DNA of 64,000 nt from the NCBI GenBank assembly GCA_046160045.1, contig JBJXGR010000329.1:5730-69729 (forward strand), written 5' to 3'. Source of the DNA: CAZGUX01 sp046160045 (GTDB lineage Bacteria; Acidobacteriota; Terriglobia; Bryobacterales; Bryobacteraceae). The notes below the pieces were generated by a model that was given only the letters and a program-made list of their open reading frames with translations, had not been told where the DNA came from and ran no database searches. The translations under genes and the position numbers were made by a program. Within the stretch, counting starts at the first letter, position 1. Every line of letters starts with the position of its first letter. Shown piece after piece: positions 23,220-30,985 of the stretch.

Positions 23220-23906
23220 TCAGAACCGGCGGCGTAAACCGAGCGCCACGAGCGCCGCTCCGATGAGCAGAAACGTCCCTGGCTCGGGTACCGCCGCGCC
23301 CGTAACGTCCAATCGAACCGTGCCCCAATAGTCGTTTTCGCCATCGGGCGCATTGCCGAACGGACTGACGACGTCACCGAAAACTCCCGAGGACCGGTTC
23401 CATAGGAACGTCGAAAGCGTGACCGTGTTGCCGAACCGCGTAAACGAAAGAGTACCGGACCCGGGGGTTGCCGCTCCGTCCAACCGCAACGTGGAAGCGC
23501 TATTCGCGGTGGGGGCGCCGCCGCCGTCAATCGTGTTGAATGCGGAGATATCTGGCGTGGTGGTCGCTCCGTCAAAAAACAGGTTAAGCCCCACGAATCC
23601 GTTGACCGGATCCAAACCGGGCGACCCGAAGAAGTTAAAAAAATACGAGCCCGGAGTCAGATCGACGCTGAGTGCCACACCGGCGCCGTTGCCGGAGTTG
23701 ATAAACGCCGGAACCGTGTCCTGAAAATACAGGTTGAAGTACAGATCTCCGCCCAAGGTGTTCCATGCAACCCCGGATGCGTCGTATGCGCCGGTGGCGG
23801 TTGCGTTGAATAAGACTGCGCCGGTCAATACGGGGGCGGCGGTCGCGACCGATCCCAGACCGACCACAGCCACGGTAATAAAGACGGCGATTTTGGATAC
23901 GCTCAC
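23220..23906 (-). CDS. PEP-CTERM exported protein
   Basis: A 228-residue exported protein. It has a signal peptide (VSVSKIAVFITVAVVGLGSVA, then TAA) and ends with a PEP-CTERM sorting signal: VPEPGTFLLIGAALVALGLR and basic residues. The exosortase system is known to recognise this signal and release or anchor the protein at the surface, usually with exopolysaccharide. The middle is a beta-rich, NXS/T-rich passenger of unknown function. I chose the GTG at 23906 because AGGAGGAGGG lies five bases upstream; a longer frame to 23939 has no such site. A near-perfect 20-bp palindrome stands just upstream of its -10 element. Confidence 0.9.
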   Translation of the reverse strand: MSVSKIAVFITVAVVGLGSVATAAPVLTGAVLFNATATGAYDASGVAWNTLGGDLYFNLYFQDTVPAFINSGNGAGVALSVDLTPGSYFFNFFGSPGLDPVNGFVGLNLFFDGATTTPDISAFNTIDGGGAPTANSASTLRLDGAATPGSGTLSFTRFGNTVTLSTFLWNRSSGVFGDVVSPFGNAPDGENDYWGTVRLDVTGAAVPEPGTFLLIGAALVALGLRRRF

Positions 23907-23940
23907 GTACACCCTCCTCCTTTGACCCAAACGCCTCAAC

Positions 23941-23974
23941 AGTATACCAGAGTACTAGTCCCAATTGGAACTAG
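23941..23974 (-). promoter_or_regulatory. -10 element plus 20-bp palindrome upstream of the PEP-CTERM gene
   Basis: On the minus strand TATACT (23946-23941) lies about 34 bases before the GTG start. Eight bases further upstream is the palindrome CTAGTTCC-AATT-GGGACTAG (23974-23955), with one mismatched pair. No -35 hexamer is present at the right distance; the palindrome takes its place, which suggests an activator or repressor site. Confidence 0.6.
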
Positions 23975-24167
23975 GGTTTCCACCTAGGTCCGGTCCCCTT
24001 ATAAGGCGCGCCTGCCGAAGGGCATTTCCAGATCCGGCGTACCTCAGATGTCAGAACGGAAACGGCTTATTATCATTGTTCACGGTTCGACGCTTCAGCC
24101 GAAGTCAGCCCATGTGGTATCCTGGTCGACTGAGCCGATCTGGCTGTCTCCTCCGTAAGAGGTTTCC

Positions 24168-24911
24168 ATGTCTGGACATTCCAAGTGGGCGACGATTAAG
24201 CACAAGAAAGCCGCCCTGGATGCGAAACGCGGAAAAACGTTCACGCGAATCATCAAGGAAATCATGATCGCTGCCCGGGGTGGCGGCGACCCTGACGCTA
24301 ACCCTCGCCTCCGCACGGCCATTCTGGCGGCGAAAAACGTCAGCATGCCGGCCGACAACATCAAGCGAGCCATCATGCGAGGAACCGGAGAACTCGAGGG
24401 CGGCCATATCGAAGAAGCGATGTTTGAAGGGTACGGGCCCGGCGGCGCTGCGGTCCTGGTCGAATGTGTCACCGACAACCGCAATCGCACGGTGAGCGAG
24501 ATCCGGCACGTGTTTTCGAAAAACGGCGGCAACCTGGGCGAGCAGGGCAGCGTGGCTTGGATGTTCGAGCGCAAGAGCCAGATCCTGATCGCCAAAGAGC
24601 ACGCCGGCGAAGACCAGTTGATGGGGATCGTGCTCGATGCCGGCGCGGAAGATTTGCGGGACGAGGGCGATAGCTGGGACGTGCTCTCGCCGCCGGAAGT
24701 GCATGAGGCGGTGGTCGAAGCGCTTGCCAAGGCCGGCATCGCCACCATTCAGGGCGAGATCACGATGGTGCCGAAAAACCTCGTCAAGCTCGAAGGAAAG
24801 AGCGCGCAGGGCATGTTGAAGTTGAGTGATGCCCTCGAGGAACACGACGACGTACAGAACGTGTATTCGAACTTCGACGTCGACGAGAGGGAGCTGGCGG
24901 CTGTCAGTTAG
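24168..24911 (+). CDS. yebC: YebC/PmpR-type translation/transcription factor
   Basis: A 247-residue protein of the YebC/TACO1 family. The N-terminus MSGHSKWATIKHKKAALDAK and RGKTFTRIIKEIMIAARGGG is diagnostic. Later landmarks are NRTVSEIRHVFSKNGGNLGE and QGSVAWMFERK. Members either bind DNA as regulators or help ribosomes through proline-rich stretches. It starts at the ATG 24168 and lies 24 bases upstream of ruvC, a common neighbourhood for yebC. Confidence 0.95.
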   Translation: MSGHSKWATIKHKKAALDAKRGKTFTRIIKEIMIAARGGGDPDANPRLRTAILAAKNVSMPADNIKRAIMRGTGELEGGHIEEAMFEGYGPGGAAVLVECVTDNRNRTVSEIRHVFSKNGGNLGEQGSVAWMFERKSQILIAKEHAGEDQLMGIVLDAGAEDLRDEGDSWDVLSPPEVHEAVVEALAKAGIATIQGEITMVPKNLVKLEGKSAQGMLKLSDALEEHDDVQNVYSNFDVDERELAAVS

Positions 24912-24935
24912 GCCGCCGCTCAGTCAGAGAGCGCC

Positions 24936-25436
24936 ATGGTGGTCCTCGGCATTGATTGCGGTTCCGAGCGAACCGGCTATGGCGTGATCGACACCGATGG
25001 CCGCACGCACCGTCTCGTACGGGCGGGCGTGGTGCGGACCTCGCCCCAGACACCTTTCCCGGAACGCCTCCGGCAGATCGCCGTTCCGCTGCGCCAACTC
25101 ATCCTCGAGTACCGCCCCGAAGCCGCTGCCATTGAAGCGGTCTTTCACGCGGTAAACGCCAAGACTGCCCTGAAACTGGCTCACGTACGCGGGGTCGCCC
25201 TACTGGTCCTGGCGGAGGCCGGCCTTGCTGTCGGCGAGTATTCAGCGCTTGAAGTCAAGGCCAGCGTCGTCGGCTACGGGCGCGCCGGCAAAGGCCAGGT
25301 TCGGACCATGGTTCACTCCTTGCTCCGCATCAAAGACCCGGTGGATTCCGAAGACGCCTGCGATGCGATCGCCGTGGCGATTTGCCATGCGACCCACGAA
25401 TCTAGCCGTCGCCGGATCGAGACCTGCTCCGTCTAA
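24936..25436 (+). CDS. ruvC: Holliday junction resolvase RuvC
   Basis: A 166-residue endonuclease that cuts Holliday junctions during recombination, together with RuvAB. The acidic active-site residues are in place: the first Asp in VLGIDCGSE, Glu in AAIEAVF, and the last pair in SEDACDAIAVA. The length is usual. It follows yebC and is followed after six bases by an exported protein gene. ruvA and ruvB are not in the window. Confidence 0.95.
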   Translation: MVVLGIDCGSERTGYGVIDTDGRTHRLVRAGVVRTSPQTPFPERLRQIAVPLRQLILEYRPEAAAIEAVFHAVNAKTALKLAHVRGVALLVLAEAGLAVGEYSALEVKASVVGYGRAGKGQVRTMVHSLLRIKDPVDSEDACDAIAVAICHATHESSRRRIETCSV

Positions 25437-25442
25437 CCTCAT

Positions 25443-26057
25443 ATGCGACGCGCCGCCTTCATCCTCCTTGTCCTTGCCGGCGCCGGTCTCGCTGAGCCGC
25501 GGCTTTTCTTTTCCAAAGACTTTCCCGGAAGCACGCCGGCCTACGTCGCCATTACGCTGAGCCGGGACGGGGCATGCCAATACCGCGAATCGAAGGACGA
25601 TGACTTTCCGGTGAAAATGCAGTTGCAGAAGGCGGACGCCGAGGCGATGTTCGCGCTGGCGGACAAGCTGGATCGCTTCGGGCACCCGCTGGAGTCGCCC
25701 CTGAAAGTGGCGAAGATGGGGATGAAGACGTTTCGCTTCGAAGAAGGAGACCGGAAGACCGAGACCAGCTTCAACTTTTCCGAGGATCCGGATGCGCGGA
25801 TCCTGGCCGACTGGTTCGAGAAGATCTCCGAGACCAGCCAGTACTACCTTCAACTCGAACGAACCGTCAAATACGACAAGCTGGGCGTGAACCGGTCCTT
25901 GCTCCAACTGGAGATCGGATTAACCCGGGGCCGTGTCGTGGCCGGGCCGATTTTCCTTCACCTGCTCGATCGGGTGGCCAAGAACGACACTTACCTCAAC
26001 ATGGCTAGATCGCGGGCCGCCAACCTGGCCGAAGCGATCCGCCAGGTTTCCAAATGA
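25443..26057 (+). CDS. Exported protein of unknown function
   Basis: A 204-residue protein with signal peptide MRRAAFILLVLAGAGLA. The mature part has mixed beta and charged segments (LFFSKDFPGSTPAYVAITLS, QLQKADAEAMFALADKLDRF, TSFNFSEDPDARILADWFEK). I do not recognise a family. It starts six bases after ruvC and its stop overlaps the next start (ATGA), so it is coupled to the thioredoxin-like protein, which suggests a shared periplasmic or envelope role. Confidence 0.75.
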   Translation: MRRAAFILLVLAGAGLAEPRLFFSKDFPGSTPAYVAITLSRDGACQYRESKDDDFPVKMQLQKADAEAMFALADKLDRFGHPLESPLKVAKMGMKTFRFEEGDRKTETSFNFSEDPDARILADWFEKISETSQYYLQLERTVKYDKLGVNRSLLQLEIGLTRGRVVAGPIFLHLLDRVAKNDTYLNMARSRAANLAEAIRQVSK

Positions 26058-27295
26058 GAGCGCTCGTTTGCATTCTGCTGCTGGCTCCGCTGTTGGCGGC
26101 CGAGGACGAATCGGAAGAGACTGCGCTGCGGGCCGCCCTCCAGGAGGCCGGGTCCAGTCCGGTCGACTTCATCCGCACGCTCGAGAATCATCTCGACCGC
26201 TTCCCGAAATCCGGGAAGCGGTCGGAGTTGGAACGGGCGCTGGCCAAAGCGGCCATCGAGAGCAAGGACCGCGAACGGACCATCCGGTACGGAGAGCGGG
26301 TGCTCGAGCGCGATCAGGACGATCTCCAAATCCTGGAGCGGGTCTCGCGCGCGCTGCTCGACACCGATGATCGACCGGCCGCCGAGCGTGCCTTGAAATA
26401 CGCCAAACGCTATTTTGAAATCGTCCACGGTATGAAGCTGCAGGACACGCCGGGACGGGTTTCTTCGGCCGAATGGCAGCAGGAACTGGATCGCGGGGTG
26501 TCGCGGGCGTTCGCGCTCCAGGCGCGGGCGACCGGCAACCTCGGCAAATCGGAAGAGGCCGTCAAGCTGGCCCGGTCGGCGTTCGATGCCTACCCGACTG
26601 CGGAAGCTTCCCGCGAGATCGCCCGGTGGCTCATCCGGCAGGGCAAGGAGATGGAGGCGGTCGCGTACCTGGCCGATGCGTTCACACTGACCGATCCCAA
26701 GAACGGCGAGACCGACCGCCTGCGCGACCGCCAGCGGATGGGCGCTCTGTACAGCAAGGTCAAGGGCGGCGAACAGGGACTGGGCGACCTGATCCTGCAG
26801 TCCTATGACCGGACCACGGCGATGCTCGACGGCCGCCGCCAGCGGATTCTGGCAGCTGATCCCAACGCCAAGGCCAGTGAAGTGCTGGATTTCACCCTCT
26901 CCGGGTTGAACAAAGACGTTCTCAAGCTGCGGACGTTGGAGGGAAAGGTGGTGGTCTTCGACTTCTGGGCCACCTGGTGTGGACCCTGCCGCATCCAACA
27001 CCCGCTCTACGCGCAAGTCAAAGAGAAGTATAAACTGCGGGACGATGTGGTCTTCGTCTCCGTCAACACCGATGAGGACCGCTCCATCGTCGCACCCTTC
27101 CTGCGGGACAACGATTGGAAGATCCCTGTCTATTTTGAGGACGGCCTCAGCCGGACGCTACAGATTTCCTCGATTCCCACGACAGTTATCCTCGACAAGC
27201 GCGGCAAGATCTTCAGCCGGATGAACGGATTCCTGCCCGATCGATTCGTCGAAATGCTCGCCGACCGGATCGAGGGAGCGATCAAGGGGCTATAA
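26054..27295 (+). CDS. Exported TlpA-like thioredoxin with TPR-like front
   Basis: A 413-residue exported protein with signal peptide MRALVCILLLAPLLA. Residues about 20-270 form an alpha-helical TPR-like region (repeats around LERALAKAAIESKDRERTIR, RVSRALLDTDDRPAAERAL and LAKSEEAVKLARSAFDAYP-type segments). The last about 140 residues are a thioredoxin/TlpA domain with FWATWCGPCRIQ as active site and the cis-Pro in SSIPTTVILD. TlpA-type proteins reduce disulfides outside the cytoplasm. It overlaps the upstream exported protein gene by four bases. Confidence 0.88.
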   Translation: MRALVCILLLAPLLAAEDESEETALRAALQEAGSSPVDFIRTLENHLDRFPKSGKRSELERALAKAAIESKDRERTIRYGERVLERDQDDLQILERVSRALLDTDDRPAAERALKYAKRYFEIVHGMKLQDTPGRVSSAEWQQELDRGVSRAFALQARATGNLGKSEEAVKLARSAFDAYPTAEASREIARWLIRQGKEMEAVAYLADAFTLTDPKNGETDRLRDRQRMGALYSKVKGGEQGLGDLILQSYDRTTAMLDGRRQRILAADPNAKASEVLDFTLSGLNKDVLKLRTLEGKVVVFDFWATWCGPCRIQHPLYAQVKEKYKLRDDVVFVSVNTDEDRSIVAPFLRDNDWKIPVYFEDGLSRTLQISSIPTTVILDKRGKIFSRMNGFLPDRFVEMLADRIEGAIKGL

Positions 27296-27329
27296 CGGGA
27301 CGACGATGACGCCCCCCGCTCAGGACCGT

Positions 27330-27335
27330 TACACT
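27330..27335 (+). promoter_or_regulatory. -10-like hexamer before the PGPGW gene
   Basis: TACACT ends six bases before the ATG at 27342. No Shine-Dalgarno is seen, so a leaderless transcript is likely. Confidence 0.45.
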
Positions 27336-27341
27336 GGGCCC

Positions 27342-27530
27342 ATGGCTTGGCTCCGGCTGATTGCCGGCTTCGGGTTGGTGCTGCTGGGTGTGATCGGGCT
27401 GATCCTGCCGGTGATGCCCGGTTGGCTGTTTCTCATTCCGGGTTTGATAATACTCGCGGAGCGCTTTCCAGCCGTCCGGCGCCTCCTCGACTGGGCCAAG
27501 AAAAAAGCGGGAATTAGTACTGTCACATAG
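27342..27530 (+). CDS. Small PGPGW-family membrane protein
   Basis: A 62-residue membrane protein with two closely spaced helices (MAWLRLIAGFGLVLLGVIGL and WLFLIPGLIILA) around the loop ILPVMPGWL. This matches the putative transmembrane PGPGW family of unknown function. It ends with a basic amphipathic tail. I start at the ATG 27342 because a -10-like TACACT lies six bases upstream. A farther ATG at 27306 would add a hydrophilic stretch that spoils the membrane N-terminus. Confidence 0.75.
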   Translation: MAWLRLIAGFGLVLLGVIGLILPVMPGWLFLIPGLIILAERFPAVRRLLDWAKKKAGISTVT

Positions 27531-27546
27531 CGAGGGAAACGCAAAC

Positions 27547-27942
27547 ATGTCCACGGATCTTACCGGCACCAAAGGCGAAGAGAAGGTTCTGGTCACGCCT
27601 GACATCGCCATTGACTTCATGGGTGTGGAGGACGCACGGGTTCTGTCGACGCCGCATCTGGTGTGGCACCTGGAAATCACGTGCCGGAACTCCGTCGCGC
27701 CGTTATTGCCGGAGGGCTACGACACGGTCGGCACGCACGTCGACATCAAACACCTGGCGGCGACGCCATTGGGGATGACGGTGACATTCACCTCCGAAGT
27801 AGTGTCGCACAACGAGAAGCGGCTGCTGTTCAAGGTGGAGGCGTTCGACGAGCGCGAGAAGGTGAGCGAGGGCACGCACGAGCGGTTTATCGTGAACAAA
27901 GCCAGGTTCGCGACGAGGGTCCAAGCCAAGCGGCAGGGGTAG
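27547..27942 (+). CDS. Hotdog-fold thioesterase (FlK-like)
   Basis: A 131-residue hotdog protein similar to fluoroacetyl-CoA thioesterase and related acyl-CoA thioesterases. Visible are VLSTPHLVWHLEITCRNSV (helix lying on the sheet, with the catalytic Thr-like position), GYDTVGTHVDIKHLAATPLG (with the catalytic-type His in VDIKHL) and MTVTFTSEVV, then the G-x-H-E-R-F-I-V end. It hydrolyses a small acyl-CoA; the substrate is unknown. It lies 17 bases after the PGPGW gene and 11 before the winged-helix gene. Confidence 0.85.
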   Translation: MSTDLTGTKGEEKVLVTPDIAIDFMGVEDARVLSTPHLVWHLEITCRNSVAPLLPEGYDTVGTHVDIKHLAATPLGMTVTFTSEVVSHNEKRLLFKVEAFDEREKVSEGTHERFIVNKARFATRVQAKRQG

Positions 27943-27953
27943 ATTCCGGCGCC

Positions 27954-30017
27954 ATGTCGGTACGGGCTAAGGACAAAGTTCGCTTCGGTACGTTCGAAGT
28001 CGACTTCGAATCAGGTGAGTTGCGGAAGCACGGCCTGAAAGTGCGGCTGCAGGGCAAACCGCTTCAGGTGCTGGAAGCGCTGCTTGAGAATCCGGGACGG
28101 GTTGTCACGCGGGAAGACTTGATACGCCGGTTGTGGCAGGAAGATACGTTCGTCGATTCCGAGGCTGGCCTCAACACGGCGGTCAAGAGGTTGCGCGTGG
28201 CCCTGGGCGACTCCACGGAGAGCCCCCGCTACATTGAGACGCTGTCGCGTAATGGCTACCGTTTCATCGGGACTGTGGAAGCTGATGCCGGGCAAACCAG
28301 ATCCCCGGGAACCGCCGATTCCGGGACTCTCACCACTACAAAGCCGCCTGCGAAGCGGCGATGGACTTGGGCGGTGGTTACGGCCTTCGCATTGGCCACC
28401 GCGGCCGCCGCCGTCTTTTGGCCACGTGCGGCCGGGGAGGTGCGCTACAGGCAGATAACGTTTCGCCGCGGGCAGGTGTGGGGAGCCCGGTTCGCACCCG
28501 ACGGCCAGGCGATCGTGTACGCCGCGCAATGGGATGGCGGGCCCAGGCAGTTGTATCTGACCAATCCCGCCAGTCCGGAATCGCGCCTGTTGGGATTTCA
28601 GGACGCTTCCCTGGCTGCCGTGTCCCGGCAGGGCGAATTGGCGCTCCAGATGTTCGACGGAACCCTCCCGATTACCGGCGGTGAACTGCTGCGGGTGCCC
28701 ATGCATGGCGGTGCGCCCATGCGGGTGACGCAAAGCGTCATGTCCGCGGATTGGTCTCCTGATGGGAAGCAACTCGCCGTCGTGCGTGCGCTCGACGGAA
28801 AGAATCAATTGGAGTATCCGGCCGGCGCCGTTCTGTACCGGACAGCAGGCTGGCTCGGCAGCGTGCGTGTGGCGCCGGACGGTAAGCGGGTGGCGTTCGT
28901 CGATCATCCCGTCCGGCACGATGATGGGGGAGTCGTGCGGGTTGCCGGCGTCGACGGGGCCGTTCGAGGATTGACGGGACGGTGGTCGAGCGTCTCGGGA
29001 GTGGCATGGCACCCGTCCGGCAAGGAGGTGTGGTTCACTGCGGCCACAGGCGGCGCTGCCCGATCCCTATGGGCGGTAGCGGCCTCGGGTAAGGTGCGTG
29101 CCGTGGGTCAGTCGGCTGGGAGCCTCCACCTGGAAGACATCGCCTCCAGTGGCCGGGTTCTCCTGTCACGGGATTCACGCCGGTTGGAGATGGCGATCCG
29201 ATTCCCTGGAGATCCCGTGGATCGCGATATTTCCTGGCTCGACTGGTCGCGGGTGCAGCAGATCTCCCCGGACGGCAAATCCGTTCTGTTCGATGAAAGC
29301 GGTGAAGGCGCCGGAGGCGGCGTTTCCGCATACTTATACCGGACGAGGGACGGCAACACGGTTCGTGTCGGCGAAGGCCGGGCCATGGCCCTGACTCCCG
29401 ACGGGCACTCCGTGCTGGTTCTGGCCGACGACGAGCGCCACCGCCTTCGGCTGATTCCGATTGGGCCTGGCGATTCCCGGGACCTTCCCCCGACCGGCCT
29501 CCGTTATCAGTGGGCCCGTTTCCTCCCCGACGGCAAGACTCTGCTCGTGCTCGCCAGCCAGGACGGTGGCGGACTCCGCGTGTTCCGCCAGTCCCTGGGC
29601 GGTGGGCTGCCGGTAGCGCTGACACCGCCTGTGATGGTCCGCGACGTCGCGGTCTCGCCGGATGGAAACGAAGTCGCTTTGTTAACGGCGGACCGTCGGC
29701 TCGCCGTGTTTCGGACCACCGCATCCGGCCCGGAACGCGTCCTGCCCACACAGGAACCACTGGCCCCTCTGCTTTGGTCGGCCGATGGCAAGTCACTGTT
29801 GGTCCAACACCTGAAGTCCTACACCGCCATTCCCGCTCGGGTCTCTCGATTCGACATTCGGACAGGAGAGATCCGACCTTGGGGCGAATTTGGCCCGCGC
29901 GACCCAATGGGGGTCAACTCGATCACACGCATCGTGATCGCCCCGGATGAGCGAACGACCGTGTTCAACTACCGCCGGGTGAGCTCCGAATTGTTTGTAG
30001 CTACCGGCTACCGCTAA
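27954..30017 (+). CDS. Winged-helix DNA-binding protein with TolB-like propeller
   Basis: A 687-residue membrane protein with three parts. First is an OmpR/CadC-type winged helix (residues about 8-105: VRFGTFEVDFESGELRKHG, VVTREDLIRRLWQ, LNTAVKRLRVALGD, YRFIGTV). Then comes one membrane helix (about 130-150). The rest is an extracytoplasmic beta-propeller with PD40/TolB-type repeats (D-G-x-x-I/V patterns such as FAPDGQAIVYAAQWDGG, VAPDGKRVAF, SPDGKSVLFDE). It probably senses something outside and changes DNA binding inside, like CadC; the signal is unknown. This architecture is very common in Acidobacteria. Followed by a terminator hairpin. Confidence 0.88.
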   Translation: MSVRAKDKVRFGTFEVDFESGELRKHGLKVRLQGKPLQVLEALLENPGRVVTREDLIRRLWQEDTFVDSEAGLNTAVKRLRVALGDSTESPRYIETLSRNGYRFIGTVEADAGQTRSPGTADSGTLTTTKPPAKRRWTWAVVTAFALATAAAAVFWPRAAGEVRYRQITFRRGQVWGARFAPDGQAIVYAAQWDGGPRQLYLTNPASPESRLLGFQDASLAAVSRQGELALQMFDGTLPITGGELLRVPMHGGAPMRVTQSVMSADWSPDGKQLAVVRALDGKNQLEYPAGAVLYRTAGWLGSVRVAPDGKRVAFVDHPVRHDDGGVVRVAGVDGAVRGLTGRWSSVSGVAWHPSGKEVWFTAATGGAARSLWAVAASGKVRAVGQSAGSLHLEDIASSGRVLLSRDSRRLEMAIRFPGDPVDRDISWLDWSRVQQISPDGKSVLFDESGEGAGGGVSAYLYRTRDGNTVRVGEGRAMALTPDGHSVLVLADDERHRLRLIPIGPGDSRDLPPTGLRYQWARFLPDGKTLLVLASQDGGGLRVFRQSLGGGLPVALTPPVMVRDVAVSPDGNEVALLTADRRLAVFRTTASGPERVLPTQEPLAPLLWSADGKSLLVQHLKSYTAIPARVSRFDIRTGEIRPWGEFGPRDPMGVNSITRIVIAPDERTTVFNYRRVSSELFVATGYR

Positions 30018-30037
30018 GTCAGAAGTCTGACTTTCTT
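30016..30037 (+). terminator. Probable intrinsic terminator
   Basis: AAGTCAGA and TCTGACTT form an 8-bp complementary arm pair around AG, overlapping the stop codon of the winged-helix/propeller gene and followed by TTCTT. The stem is AT-rich and the T run short, so termination may be partial. Confidence 0.55.
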
Positions 30038-30177
30038 CGGCAACTGACTTATTATCAATCCGTTATATCGTCAGAAAGAATCCTCGCGCCGTCCATTGCC
30101 GTGCCTGTGCCGTCCCTGGGATACTCCACCACATCGACGGCTCCTTTGAGGGCCTCGGGATGGGAGTGCCGACAACT

Positions 30178-30957
30178 ATGAGAAAAACGGGAATGGCTGT
30201 GACTGGGGGGATTCTGAGTCTCGCGGTGGTCTTGCTGGGCCAGGCGCCCACCGTTGACCGCGTTGGCTTTCCGCGCGATTATCAGACGACCTTCAAGAAA
30301 CTGCTGACGTTCGATCGGGCTGACAACGGGCAGATCCGTGTGATTTGGGCGAACTCGATTGCGGCCGCGACCCCTTGGTGGGAGGCGTACCCCTACGGGT
30401 CGGTGCTGCTGTTCGAATCCTGGACGTCCAAGCGCGATCCAGCAGGGAGCATGCTTCGGGACGAGAGTGGAAGGCTGATTCCGGACCAGTTGACGACCCT
30501 ATTCGTGCAGCGCAAGGAACCGGGCTTTGGCGTTGCCTACGGTGAGAACCGGAACGGGGAGTGGGAGTACGTCGCCTATCGGCCGGATGGATCGGTTCAG
30601 ACCGCACCCCAGAATTCGGCCGCCTGCGCGATCTGCCATTTGCAGGCCGGACCGACCCGGGACTACATCTTCCGCCGCGACCGCTTTTTTCAGCAGGCCA
30701 CCGGGGCCGCGCCGACGGCCACGATGTCGCACTATCAGTTTGTGCCAGGCAATCTCACCGTCAAGAAAGGTGCGCTCGTTACCTGGTACAACGACGACGA
30801 GATCCAACACCAGATCTACTCGCCGGACCTGTTCTTCAACTCCGACGGGATGTACCAGGGCGCCAGTTTCAGCTACAAGTTCGACACGCCGGGGACATTT
30901 GAGATCCGCTGCACGATTCACGCCGGAATGCGGGCCAAAGTGACGGTGGAACCGTAG
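30178..30957 (+). CDS. Exported cytochrome P460-cupredoxin fusion
   Basis: A 259-residue exported protein with signal peptide MRKTGMAVTGGILSLAVVLL. The first half (about residues 30-160) is a cytochrome P460-type domain: GFPRDYQTTFKKLLTFDR, IWANSIAA, WTSKRDPAGSMLRDESGRL, and a heme-binding CAICH motif. The last about 90 residues are a cupredoxin: YQFVPGNLTVKKGALVTWYN, HQIYSP, and the copper loop CTIHAGM supplying Cys, His and Met. A one-electron relay between heme and copper is a reasonable inference. P460 proteins act on hydroxylamine or NO or serve as electron carriers. An ATG at 30160 is an alternative start. Confidence 0.85.
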   Translation: MRKTGMAVTGGILSLAVVLLGQAPTVDRVGFPRDYQTTFKKLLTFDRADNGQIRVIWANSIAAATPWWEAYPYGSVLLFESWTSKRDPAGSMLRDESGRLIPDQLTTLFVQRKEPGFGVAYGENRNGEWEYVAYRPDGSVQTAPQNSAACAICHLQAGPTRDYIFRRDRFFQQATGAAPTATMSHYQFVPGNLTVKKGALVTWYNDDEIQHQIYSPDLFFNSDGMYQGASFSYKFDTPGTFEIRCTIHAGMRAKVTVEP

Positions 30958-30985
30958 GCTTTCATGCCGGAAGCGCCGGCTCCGT

